From positions 633,074-697,073 of the forward strand of contig QANU01058179.1 in NCBI GenBank assembly GCA_003254905.1: a stretch of 64,000 nucleotides of DNA, read 5' to 3'. The stretch is from Nissolia schottii. Its lineage: Eukaryota > Streptophyta > Magnoliopsida > Fabales > Fabaceae. Below the pieces are notes generated by a model. That model searched no databases. It had not been told where the DNA came from and saw only the letters and a program-made list of their open reading frames with translations. Positions 1 to 11,110 of this stretch are shown here, in pieces. Position 1 is the stretch's first letter. Each line of letters begins with the position of its first letter. A program made the translations under genes and the position numbers.

Positions 1-638
1 CAGCGTTTATTTCGGACTAAAGAAAGATGATGGATAAGGGCCCCGTAGTGGTCTGCATTTCTAGCTGTTTGGACATCCAAACCTTCTTCCTGCATCTTTC
101 TGTTCAAACAACACAAAGCTCATGCCCGTGTCAATTAGCATACTCCAATGGAAAGGGAAAAAGAAGCAGGAAACTCATATCATATGCACATCACCTTATC
201 ACCTCTTATTTAACTTTATATTATACCTATAATTTATGGTCTCATCTCACTATACACAAACAATCATTCAGTGAAACTCATGCCCCTATGAGATATATTA
301 CCTTATCAAGGACTGAAGCTCGTGGTGATGTTGACTGCATTCTGCAACTACTTGTTCAAACAGATCACTCTACAAAGATTATTGTTGGAAAAAGTATCAA
401 GCTACAATGCTAGAGTGAGCACACATTCGCAACAAGACATATTACTACTACTCACAAAATTTGCATCCCAAAACAGGGTTTATATAAATAACTTTCTCAA
501 CATAAGGAAAACACAATAATAAACAAATGGAAACAAGACACAAGATGAGACCAAGATCTATACATTGAATTGGGAGAGCTGGCCTTTTTCTCCGCTTGCA
601 AACTCTCTGACAAGCTGGCAAGCTTTTCTTCCGTACAT
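1..638 (-). CDS. PSF1: GINS complex subunit PSF1, N-terminal part (runs off left edge)
   Basis: PSF1 is one of four GINS subunits; GINS joins MCM2-7 and CDC45 in the nuclear replicative helicase. Three coding exons are visible on the minus strand: 638-564 (25 codons, starts MYGRKACQLVREFASGEKG and ends QFN before a gtatag donor), 369-302 (begins SDLFEQVVAECSQHH, donor gtaata) and 99-1 (KMQEEGLDVQTARNADHYGA, then HHLSLVRNKRC at the edge). Frame is kept across both introns (phases 0 and 2). This is the highly conserved PSF1 start, including the GALIHHLSL block. About 80 of roughly 200 residues lie in the window; the rest is beyond base 1. The exons are short, so no long open frame marks the gene. 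A non-coding exon at 1996-2130 appears to supply the 5' end. Identification is by recognition of the family sequence. Confidence 0.9.
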
Positions 639-1995
639 GTTCAAGATCACACAGGATCACAAATTTCACTGCACAAACTGTGCCTGGGAATTATATGAAG
701 TAGAAGAATATTAGAAGCTAAGCTAAATGGAATATTGTATGCTTCCTATGTTGCTGAAATTGGGAAAATTAGGGCTAATACAAGGAACAACTGGACTTGC
801 CTTCAATTGGCGAGTTTATTCTTATAAATTCAATTAAACCACTAAAATGGGCACATAACTCAATAGAAAAAAGCTAATAGTATAGTTATTAAGCTTAGCC
901 CAATTATCAACTCAATGAGACATTTGATCCCTATAATAATCGAAGCATATCAAACACATTTGTAGTTATGATTACATATCAAATAATCAAAGTTCAGAAG
1001 AGTGACTTTATTGTTAGTGGGGGGTGAGAGAGAAAACAATGCCGTTGTTCTCCTTTCCTTTTAAATAATTCTTTAAATGACCCGCCACTAACTTTGTGCC
1101 AATATACTTTCAGACGTTACCGCTCTATGAACAACCAATGTCATTTGATTTTGCTAACTTACAAGATCAAATATTTTTCTTGAAAATGAGAATAAAAACA
1201 TCTTCTTAACTTCCAATGATTTTCCTTGCCAAAATCTCATGGTTGCAAAGATCATTGAAAAGAAATAGCTGAAAATATATAATAGGTACATTACTATCAA
1301 ATAAATACCTGAAAATATATTTTTTCGAGATAAAAAATATCTGAAAATATGAACTATTCCATAGAAAAACAATACTCCACCCAAGCATTTTATGGACATC
1401 AATATATAGCATCTTACCACAATAAAAGCATGACTCGGACAAAATACACCCAGATACAAAAATACACCCAGCTACCCCATCTAATCTTTTCACATGAAAT
1501 GCACTTGCCCACCCACCAAAAAAACCTTAAACAGAAAGCAGAATAAATGAGCACCTTAATTATGTAAAAAGAGAAAAGGAAATAAAAACAACGAAAAATT
1601 ATTAAACAACAATACTCTCAAAGGAGATAATAATGACACAGAAATGATAACGTAAAACGCAATTTTTTCTTCACGCTTAAAAAAGTTAGGAATTTCTCAA
1701 AAATAAGTGAGATAACATATAGATAAGAGAGCAGAAGATTTAGGCCAACACTTTGCATTTTTCAAATCTGAGACGCAGTAACAATCACATGTTTCTTTAC
1801 TAAATTAAATGAAACCCTAAACCCTCGATCACTTATTTTCCATATACTTCTCATCACACACACAGCCACACCATGGAACACAACACAGTCACGAAACAAA
1901 CACAATCAAGCTCCAGAAGCTTGAAAACCAAAATGGGGTAAAAAAATATCACTAAAGGAAAATCACAAGGAGTAGCACAAAGATGAGAAACTCAC

Positions 1996-2135
1996 CGCAG
2001 TGGGCGGCGCAAACAGGAGCGGCGCGGTCAGGGGCGGCGTGAACAGTAATGAAGAGATGGAATCAGATGAAAAGAGAAAAGGTCCTGTGAAGAGAGAACT
2101 AGAGTGTGAGGAAGAGAGATAGGTGTTTTTTTAAC
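1996..2135 (-). promoter_or_regulatory. Probable non-coding first exon of PSF1 and transcription start region
   Basis: On the minus strand a pyrimidine-rich leader (CTCTCTTCCTCACACTC around 2125-2100) is followed by a GC-rich stretch ending in a good donor, gcg|gtgagt, with GT at 1995-1994. A matching acceptor (tttgtgcag) ends at 669, so 668-639 would be the rest of the leader before the ATG at 638. This implies a 5'-UTR intron of about 1.33 kb (1995-669). The stretch 670-1990 shows no coding signal of its own, which fits an intron. The start site is inferred; the splice sites are seen. Confidence 0.6.
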
Positions 2136-2239
2136 TCCGAAGGGCCAAAGGCCCCAAATAAAAAATAGCGAAGGAGAGAGATAGGGTCAGTCTTTCATTT
2201 TGTGCTCGGGTGAGATTCTAACCGGCTCAAATGATAAAA

Positions 2240-3400
2240 TCATTTATTTACTAAACTGTCACAGAAATTTTGAGTTTTAAAAAATAGAATAACCTAGAAC
2301 AACTTAAAACCTACTAACCCTCTTTGACGAGTATGAATTATCTCCAAAAATTTATTAAGACTTAAATAAGTTTTTAATTTTTATAATATTAAAAAGTTTA
2401 TATTATTTAAAAAAATTATATTAATTTAAGTTGAACGACCATTAAATAAAATTTATTAAGTATCGTAGCATTATCTACTTTCAACTCAACTATGGATCCA
2501 ACCCAAATACTAAAACCCGACCCATTTTTAAATTTAAAAAAAGAATTCCCAAATCTCTCTTCCACAATCCATCCTTTTCTATCAACCATCCTCTTCTCTT
2601 CCCCAAATCTCGAACCACCCAACCATTCGATTTCTCATAGACACACCATGTAAAGCAATGGAATAGAAACCCGAAGACCAAATCAGGCACGGTTTGACCT
2701 TTTTCAAACCGCCGGCATGGCAAGCGACCCGTCGCAAGTTTTCGCTCGCCAATAAGCAACTCATTGCCAGTTTTTGCACAGTGAGAATAAACCAATCACC
2801 ACTTTCTGCTCACTAACACAGGTACACCCCTAACCGCTATCTACTTCCTCCAACAAAAAATTCATATCCTTTTTTGGTTTTAAACAATATGGTCTAATTG
2901 GGTTGCAGATAAATGGGTTTCAGCAATGATCGAAGACAAGGGGTTTTTCAATGGCAACATGGGAAGCAGGCATTCTTCGTGATCGGGTCAGCTGCGAGTG
3001 GAATGTTTGATCTTGAACTAGAGAATAAGATTTGGATGGTGAGTGTTTCCACCACGTAGAGCTAGGGAATGTTTGAAGGGTCTGCAGAGGTTTCTGCCAT
3101 TTTTTCCTTTCATAGTTTTTTCCCCGTTCTCATTTTTTGTTCGTTGTAATCAACATTCTCCTGTGATTCAATTTTTTTCTCTTTTGTGATTTATTTATAA
3201 ATTGCTTTACGGATGAGAGGAAGAGAAGAGGGTGGTTGGCGAACTAAACAATCACGTCAGCACCACCGTGTAACACAAACTGTCGTAAGAGATTAAAAAT
3301 AAACAAAATTTTTTACAGGAATTAAAAGCTTATTTAAGCATTTTTATATATATAAGTTTGTATATACTAAAATGGAGGAATGAAATTAATTATATTTTGT
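2240..3400. repeat. Possible transposon remnant with weak inverted ends
   Basis: AT-rich blocks at about 2330-2450 and 3290-3360 share the word taaaa-cttatttaag in opposite orientation and enclose a GC-richer kilobase (2480-3250). Open frames inside match nothing I recognise. The arrangement suggests a non-autonomous element, but the inverted match is short and I see no target duplication. Confidence 0.25.
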
Positions 3401-4229
3401 TCATTCAACATACTTTCCTAAACGTGGATATAATATATTTATTGACATTATTTATAAATGTGTAAAATTAAAATATCATTAATTTAATTAACTACTTTGA
3501 TACATGTTTTTAATTAGGACTAAAGCATAATTACGTATCAGCTTAATTCTTCATTTTCTTAAAAATAGTCCCACCAAATTTGTTGATGTTAGTAATTATA
3601 GTTATTTTTTAGTTAAAAAAAATAATTTATAAAGGAATACTTTTGAATAACATTTTATCTCATAAAAAAATTTCTTAGTTGTTTATAAATCAACTAATAT
3701 GTAGTAAGATACTTAGTGCATATTTAAACAATCGGTGCACTATTCTTAAAATTGATTTTGACTCAAAAATTAATTCTGACCCTCTCAAATTTAGAAGCAC
3801 TGTCGTAAGCCAAATTTTTGCTATAAATTCTTGTTTCTTGGAGTTTTTTACTTATAATATTTAGAATAAAAAATTAATTTTATCAAAAGAAACACTCTAA
3901 AATTTATCCTAAGAAAAATCAGATTGCATGCACTGTGAAAAGGTCATAGCAATCTATTTTAGGGATTAATATTACAATCAATATACTTTATCATCAAAAA
4001 AAAAATTAAGTAGATAATTGTAAAATTATATTTTTATTAAAACTATATTATTTTAAAATAATTAAAATAAATTCTGAAAAACATCCTTTGCTATTTTGAT
4101 TTCATGCTTTCATGTAATCACTCTATCTTTGTAAAACTTTATGCATATTATAACATGTGAATTATTATTTTTTGGTAGTGTGTTATATTTCTTTATTACT
4201 CTTTTTGTAACAATTTTATTAGAGATGAC

Positions 4230-4560
4230 GTTCCTTAGCCCATAGTCTAGAGGAGCTAGCCCCACCCGAATCCTAGGAGATTTAGAAGAGAAGGGTGCCC
4301 GGATGACCTAAAGTTGGGGAACAAGCAAAAGTGGGCCACCTAAGTAGTGCTCTGCTTACCCTAACCCAGGGGCTTTCCCAGGAGTATAAATAAAGCTATA
4401 CCAGGTATGTAGCACTAACCTCTTTTTTTAACCCAATTCTCACTTTCTTGCATAACCTTACTTGAGTGTTGGAGTACTTGCAGGTACCGAACGCCGCTGA
4501 ACCAGCTAACCTTCCAAGGAGATCTGACGTTCGAGTACATTGTTGAAGGTATCATGCGAT
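4230..4560 (+). mobile_element. LTR fragment, Ty3/gypsy-like
   Basis: A GC-richer island in AT-rich DNA contains a TATA-like gtataaataaagc at about 4384 and, 75 bp on, cttgagtgttggagtacttg then caggtacc (4461-4488). That block resembles the R/U5 region of plant gypsy LTRs and recurs on the opposite strand at 45275-45305. No internal retroelement coding is nearby, so it is a solo or truncated LTR. Confidence 0.5.
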
Positions 4561-5957
4561 ATAATTAAAAAATAGAGAAACAAAGATTATTAAACACATA
4601 AATGAGCAATATTAAGCACACATGTGTTCGTGCACATACAAAACATAGAAATAATCATTATTAAACACATAAACGAGCCAATATTAAACACACATGTGTT
4701 TGTGCATACATAAATACTCGATGACAGTGTTTGTTTCTCTGTTTTGTAATATTTGTTTATTTATTTTATAATATTTATTTTTCTGTGTGATGTCCACATG
4801 TATCAATTTTTAAATGTATAAATAATATTTTTATATTTAATTATCATTATACTTCACCTCACAACCGTCCAAAAGTATTCACAGGTGTCTTGCTATTATG
4901 AAGTCACATGAGATTTGCACCCGTGCTAATTTTATTGATTTGCACCCGAGAAGGACCCTAGAAACAAACACCAACTTGAAGATTTTGCCTCCTAAGACTT
5001 TCTGCCACAACCACCTTCCCCACGAGCTGACGAGTGATGGAGTGAGTGTACGAAATTTGAGATAAGTTTATCGCCTAGACCCATCTCTAAGATTCATTTC
5101 ATATAAGCACGCATTTGATTTATTGATTTACCCTGTTTCTAGGATTCCAATATGTGATTGAACTAAATGATTTATGGTTTCCTTGGGATCCTTATATATA
5201 TAATTTGTGTGCTAGACTAATGCAAACACACATGCATTTAGTTAAACATTAGTATTGCGTGACAACCCTAGTTTTGAAAAATGATACACATTATTAATTT
5301 GACATTGATCGTTGGATGTAAACAGAATGGCCACGAGATTTTCGTAATTTAGAATTATCCTACATACTCTTACGTCTTAATTTGTTGTCTGGTTTCATAT
5401 TACATTTATCAAACTTAAGTTTGGAATTCTAGCTATTTAGAAATCAAAATTTGTAAAACGCGTAATGTTTATCGAAAATCAATGTATTACTTCGTTGTAT
5501 ATATACTTGATAAATTTAGAATAGAAAAGAATTAGAATACTCATTCATTTCATATCATAAGTTTATTAAAGCATTCATTAATTCAAATCAGATAAGCTCA
5601 TGATTTTACTGATTTAAGAACATGGGCACGTCTATATGTATGTGCCTAAATTTTATTTCTCCTGTGAGTCCTTTCCGATGCTTCTCTTGCTTTGAAACTA
5701 CTTCAGCCTTTAGCACATCCGTATTGTAGTGCAATGTGTTACTTGTAGGAGAGAGGAAGAGATGCTATAGCCATTAGAAAATCTAAATCATCTTGTTCAA
5801 TCACCACTCTCTTCAATGCGACGACAACAACAGAAAATCCAAACAACAAAGGGTCAACGAGGTAGTGTGAGATCTGTTTGAGCATCTTATAAAAGACAAA
5901 ACTATATATAGATAGATAGATACCATACAACATGACATAAACATATAATAATAATTA
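4561..5957. other. Intergenic, AT-rich, nothing recognised
   Basis: No coding frame, RNA gene or structured repeat stands out. Simple sequence is limited to a short gata run near 5907. Its right end probably holds the FAMA 3' UTR. Likewise 3401-4229 holds only AT-rich sequence. Confidence 0.5.
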
Positions 5958-8026
5958 TCACGTGCTAGTGTTTGCATGGATAAAGCTGAATATTTGCTGA
6001 ATGGAGCTTGCTATATCTTCTGCGGTGAACCTTGAATCACTAACCACCTGCACAACCAAACTAGACAATTAAAACAAAGGATCTCAAAAATAAATCCCAA
6101 ATCTCAATTCATATTTTGCTTGATGACTAAGGTGGCTTAAGAAATTAAGCTTAAATTTCTTGGTATTGTCTTCGTCCACTTGTATAGCTCACTTTTGATT
6201 TTTTTAAACACATTCTAAAATCAATGTATCTAATACAGTTTTGTCCATATACATTCACTTTAGCTGATATGAGTGGACCAAGGGTGTAGTATATAACTAT
6301 GGATACCTTGACGTTGAACGAGTAAAGAACTGTTTGTTCAATTGTGGTGATGTTGGTGTGGAGGATAATTAGCTGCAGATCTTCAAGGGCAGCAATGGTC
6401 TTGATCAGCTGTCCAGGCCTCCTCCTTGACAGGATTTTGATCACGGCGTCGAATCCCAGAAGCTTCACTTCTACGTCGGCCAAACAGGTCTTGCTCTCGG
6501 CGGTTTCTTCACGGAGCCCGGTCTCCAACTCCACCAGCTTCATCTGGTCATTTGGTAATGGCAAGGAAGGGAAGAACGGAGGAGGCTCAAGAGGCTGCTG
6601 CTGTGCTGCAAGAGCTTCTCCAAGCAATCTCCTCCTCTTCTGTGATTCCAAGCACTGAATAAGTTGCTCCAGTTCCCTCACGAACTCTATGGCTCCCCCA
6701 ATTATAGAAGCTTGATCAACCTATACATAAGATACTATAAGAATTAATAATTATCCAAAAGATGAAGATCATCCTTTGATCCAGTTATATATTTCTCGTA
6801 AAATGTTATGTTATTTGAATTCAAATATTTAGTTTGTCTATCACTACTCGAATTTTGTGTGTAAATAGTGGGATTTTATCTTGATAAGCGGTGAAAGGAG
6901 GGGAGCAAATATCTAATATGGTACGCCTCATTTTTTACTTATCAAAATAAAATCCACTGTTTATCCCTAAACCCTCTGGCGTCGATGGGCATGCAAATAT
7001 CATTTATTTTTGTTTGTGTAACAATCACTTTAGTATTTTAAGCGAAAGATCCTTCTATCACAAAAGTTTTGATCATTAGCTTTTATGAAGTACACACCAA
7101 AACTGAAGATGAAAACTTAGGGTACCTAGGCATTACATGTTATAATTTCTTTCTTCGCTAATTTGTGAGCAATAGTTACATACCCTTTGCACATACGAAC
7201 CGGGCATGAGGGATCTGAGGACGCGAAGATGCTCATTCATTTGCTTCCTTCGGTTCCTTTCAACTGCGATGTGAGTCATGCGCTGGCTCTCCACTTCCTC
7301 GCTTGTCTTAACGGTCCTTGACCTCTTCCTCTTGTTCTTGCTTTCCTGCACCATCGAGTTCTTCTCGAGGAGTTCTTCATGGCCAAGAAACCGAAGCTGC
7401 ACCGGGTTGTTGTCTTCGGAAACACGAGCTTCGTCGTCTTCTCTCATCGTTCCCTGATCTTCTTGATCTGCGCTCACCACGTTGTCGAACCTCTCGTGAC
7501 GATCATTCCGTGCTTCTCCACCACTTTCTGGATTCGTCACTATCAAGTTTTGGTCCTCCATCTTGTCGTTCGACACAGGAAACTTGAGCAAGTACCCGGG
7601 GTCGACGATCCCGGGTTCTTCGCAAGCCTTGCCTTGGTTTAAGGCCAACTTGGGTCCGAAATCTGCGAACTGCATCACATCTGCGACCCTCAGTTTGTCA
7701 AAAGAAGAAGTGGTAGCATACAAGCACGGCAGCAATATTTGTTGCGGCGGCGGCTGTTGTTTATGAGGGATGTAATCCACCATCTCGTTGCTGAGTTCCC
7801 CGTAAGTTTCGCCTACTCGAAACTTCATAAGATGGTGATGGTGTTCCTTTTCTTCTTGTTGATTTTGCGGATACAAATGGTGATGAAGAGAGTAGTCCAG
7901 TGTTATGAAACTTGGGGGCATGGGTGCCTGCATGCGGTGATTCAAAATAAGGCACTCTCGAACAACAGTGCCGCGGGGTCTCGAAGACTTGTGTAGAACA
8001 GAACCACCGATGGCTGTGTACCCCAC
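5958..8026 (-). CDS. FAMA: bHLH transcription factor FAMA (guard-cell differentiation)
   Basis: FAMA is the nuclear bHLH regulator that stops the last division of the stomatal lineage and promotes guard-cell fate, pairing with ICE1/SCRM. Exons: 8026-7184, 6720-6307 and 6047-5958; 448 aa (Arabidopsis FAMA 414). Diagnostic blocks are [16 protein letters not shown] in the N-terminal half, a basic region with the E-box-reading H252, E256, R260, the helix-loop-helix to about residue 312, and a C-terminal ACT-like region ([19 protein letters not shown], then the [17 protein letters not shown] block). Two departures: residue 282, right after the first splice junction, is Val where family members have Gly (QR-G-DQASI), and the retinoblastoma-binding LxCxE is Ile-Gln-Cys-Leu-Glu at 302-306. 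The ATG at 8026 is the first after a plausible TATA (about 8092); Met32 (codon 7933-7931) is an alternative start, because the conserved N terminus begins near there. Confidence 0.95.
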
Positions 8027-8201
8027 TAGTAGACCTCCAGAAGAGGACGATGGAAATCAGTGTTTTTATTGAAGAGGGTGTGGGGTGTGAATATAATGGG
8101 CCAAGGTGTGGGGGGCGCTGGGGTAAGGGTTTGACTTTGTTGATTGTCACAGATAAGGACATAGAGAGAGAGGCTGAGGTGGATTAAGTTACCCCCTCAC
8201 A
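8027..8201 (-). promoter_or_regulatory. FAMA proximal promoter and leader
   Basis: Minus-strand sequence upstream of the ATG holds a TATA-like cattatattc near 8092 and a CT-rich leader; the ATG context is gccATGGG. The promoter is cut at 8202-8419 by a SINE, so more distal control elements lie beyond about 8420. No transcript evidence is available here. Confidence 0.45.
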
Positions 8202-8219
8202 GGTTCACCTCCTCTTATT

Positions 8220-8401
8220 TTTTTTTAAGTTGCTTGTCTAGTATCCAAGGCTTAGCCTTGACTAATTCGGGTTGATCTGGGTCGCGCACCTGGCTATGGC
8301 AGGTGAATCTCCCAGCAAGGATAACTGCGTTCACAAGTTCTCGAACTCAAGACCTTGCTTAAGCGATACCAAACCGCTTACCACTTGAACCAACCCCCGT
8401 T
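8220..8401 (-). mobile_element. tRNA-derived SINE with 18-bp target duplication
   Basis: Read on the minus strand, the element opens with gggggttggttcaagtgg, which has a pol III A-box (tggttcaagtgg, about 8381-8392) and, about 40 bp on, a B-box-like gagttcgagaac (8348-8337). It ends in an A run (T run on plus, 8220-8226). The 18-mer ggttcacctcctcttatt flanks it directly at 8202-8219 and 8402-8419, a perfect target-site duplication. Length about 182 bp. These are the defining features of a tRNA-headed plant SINE. The perfect duplication suggests a fairly recent insertion. It lies about 194 bp upstream of the FAMA ATG. Confidence 0.9.
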
Positions 8402-8419
8402 GGTTCACCTCCTCTTATT

Positions 8420-9148
8420 AATGGCTCCTATCACAGGCCAGCAACGCTTTTGTGGTTACTTCACCGCCTAGTTTCATCTGTTAATGCTGAACATCGTATA
8501 CTTTGTTTTCTAAACTTTGAATTTTCAACGTGGCGTTCAGGTATCTAACATCTATTTTCTCTTACCTTACTCTATTATTTTTCGTTTCCACAAATTAGTT
8601 GGTGCATGAGTAGTCATGTGGCCACATGAAATAGATTTTTGTTTCTATCAGATTCAGAGCTAGGCTTACATGACTCTGAGGTGCAAAGTCAACGTGTCCC
8701 GTACCATATCTTGTGCCCTTGGTCTATTGACTTGTCAGAAGTAACTATTTTGGTGGTATTAGGCTGGATTCCGACATAGCCATCCTTTGTAGGGTCTCTC
8801 TTTAGTTAAATAGGATTTGCTTATTAGTTTTGTGACTCGTAAAATGTGGTGGCAGATCATCCTTACTAATTATTATTAGATTGACTACTCTATTTGGACA
8901 CCACAAATAGATACTTTCTGCATTTAATATTATATTAAATGTTACTTTTTACTCAAACATAGATATTAAAATAGCGAGGGATTTAAACTAAATTATTTTT
9001 AAAGAGAGAGTTTTATATTGTAAAAAATTATAATACAAGAGTAAAATACTTTCTTAATATAATTAAATGATAATTAATTTTGGATAAAAGTTTGAATGAA
9101 AAGTGTCATTTAATATTAGATGGAAAACACTAGCACCTTAGAGCCACA
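8420..9148. other. Intergenic, nothing recognised
   Basis: No coding frame or repeat identified. It probably holds distal FAMA control sequence. Confidence 0.4.
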
Positions 9149-9480
9149 CACTACAAGTGGGGTTCAAAAAACATTTAGTGGCGGTTCTGAACCGCCGCTT
9201 AAAGCAATTCGTGACGTTTCTAACCGCTGTTAAATTGCCACCAAGCAAATAGGTCCGGTTCAACACAACTGCTGGAGTAAGAGCAGCCAAGTGCCTTGGA
9301 AATTTAGCGGTGGTTTGTAACCGCCGCGAAGATTTAAATTTGAATTTTCATTTTATTTAGCGGCGGTTTTATTATTTAAACCCTAAACTCTAAATCCTAA
9401 ACCCAGAATTTATTATTTAAAAATTCTGAAGAAAGATTGCAGCGGTTTTTAATCGCTGCTATTTTTAGTGTTTTGAAATT
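9149..9480 (+). mobile_element. CACTA-like terminus with GCGGCGGTT subterminal repeats
   Basis: Starts with cactacaag at 9149 (3 bp before it: aca), the usual CACTA (En/Spm) end. In the next 300 bp the words gtggcggttctgaaccgccg, gcggtggtttgtaaccgccg, gcggcggtt and gcagcggtttttaatcgctg recur in both orientations, as expected of subterminal transposase-binding repeats. Telomere-like heptamers (ccctaaa, ctctaaa, tcctaaa, ccc) sit at 9380-9404. I cannot place the opposite end; a second cluster of the same words is at 10995-11040. Confidence 0.6.
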
Positions 9481-9573
9481 GACCCGCTATTTAAAACTGT
9501 CGATAAATTCATTTTTTAAATAATTCTGATTTATTTTTAATTATATTTTATCTTTTTCCTGTAAAAATTATAT

Positions 9574-9595
9574 TTATATATATATATATATATAT
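9574..9595. repeat. (TA)n microsatellite
   Basis: Uninterrupted TA dinucleotides of about 20 bp, directly after the CACTA-like terminal region. Confidence 0.9.
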
Positions 9596-9599
9596 TTTC

Positions 9600-10870
9600 A
9601 AATGCTTCAATGTTACAGTAACTTTGTAGAGGCATGAAATTTCCAAATAAAATAATAATAGTTCTCTTGGCTTAATGAATTTGGGAACAAATAAATACAT
9701 GGTAATGCCTAGGTAATAATTTGAGAGAATGAAAAATTCCCTCTCACTGTCAACAAAATAAGGTCCTTGAAGTGAAATAACAAACTAGACAGACATATTA
9801 GTAACTTACATCAGTTACAATACAAGCATATATTTAATTATATAATCAAATGTCAGGATTCCACACTTGAACCTTGAAGCTTCTAACCCAAATAACATCT
9901 TATCAAAAAGTAAGCAATTGATGTGTATTAAGCAGCACAGCCTCCACACACAATACCTCTGTTTCAAATAGTAAAGATACACAACGTTAACATACATATG
10001 ACTATGAGTATTAATAAAAATAAGTGTTAATTAGGATACATGAATAAAAAAATGAGATTTCCCTAATTAATATTTAATATTTGCTTGCAAAGTTGGAGAT
10101 TTTGTAGTGCTACATGTGATCTTGACCCAAGGTCAAGGAAATTAACAAAAAAAGTTCAGAACTCAAACGCAAAAGTTTCTGAAGGAATGCATTGTCTATT
10201 ATTTCTATTCAAGGACTGCAAGTGTAACCTACCCAAAGGTTCCCATTCTCGGGTGGTTACATGTGTAATAGAATCCAATGCCAATTTTGCATGCCCAAAG
10301 TCTGAAACCTGTTTGGTCAAACCATACCAAAAAGAAAAAGAAAAGCCACATCAAGAAAACTAATAAACTGATATCATCTGCGATCACGAGTTTACATGAG
10401 AAAAATCAAGGCACTATAAAAACCTTCTAAGTATTCATTATGAACTATAATGACTTCAGGAAGTCACCGAAGCATCATTGAAACGATACATCATTGAAAC
10501 CAACTCAGCCTGAAACCGAAAAAGAACGATGGAAATAGTTATCAAAACAGAAACTGCAACTTGAATTCAGACATAAGCTTTGTATCAAGCATAGAACTGT
10601 CCCACCCACTGTCATTCCTGCCACCACCCTTGAAAAGTATCACAAACTCCATGGTGAAAGTAGCCAAAAACAAAATAATGATCCAATCATATGATTCCAC
10701 ATCAAGTAAATAACTTACAGCTTTCACAGATTCCTTTAAATCCCTAAGAACGTCTTTAACAATTGACACATGCTGTAGTGTCACACAGATATGGATGCTG
10801 ATTCAAACATAAGAAAAGATTTTTAGGTTCCTTAAAAGTAAGCCATAATACTTCAACTGGATTAATCCAA
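9600..10870. other. Intergenic, no recognised gene
   Basis: Short open frames on both strands match no family I know and have no splice context to join them. Confidence 0.4.
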
Positions 10871-10894
10871 AAATATTAAGGTTGGATAGAATCC

Positions 10895-11110
10895 TAACAG
10901 GCAGGCTTCACCTAATACCCTACCCCGCCTTACCCCGCAGATAAAACATGACCTGCATCTACCCGTCTAAAACGGGTTGGGTAGAGACCCTATGGGGCGG
11001 CGGTTATATTGTGGCGGTTAGATAGTAGCCGCCGGTATAGAAACAAATTTTGCATCTGTTATTAGATGTTAGCGACGGTTCTTATTTTCACTGTTATCGT
11101 GCTGAGCAAA
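10895..11110. repeat. Transposon debris: GC-rich palindromic words
   Basis: Contains taccccgccttaccccgc and acccgtctaaaacgggt, typical of short non-autonomous hAT debris. Next come gcggcggtt and gtagccgccggt (about 10995-11040), like the CACTA subterminal words at 9.2-9.4 kb. It may be the other end of that element or a separate fragment. Confidence 0.4.

Noticed and set aside
6344..6658. 104-aa plus-strand frame, and frames at 7318-7996 plus
   Set aside because: These are shadows of FAMA exons with no codon or family support.
8337..8392. tRNA gene candidate on the minus strand (A- and B-box)
   Set aside because: No acceptor stem or anticodon arm can be folded, and the poly(A) end plus 18-bp duplication identify it as a SINE.
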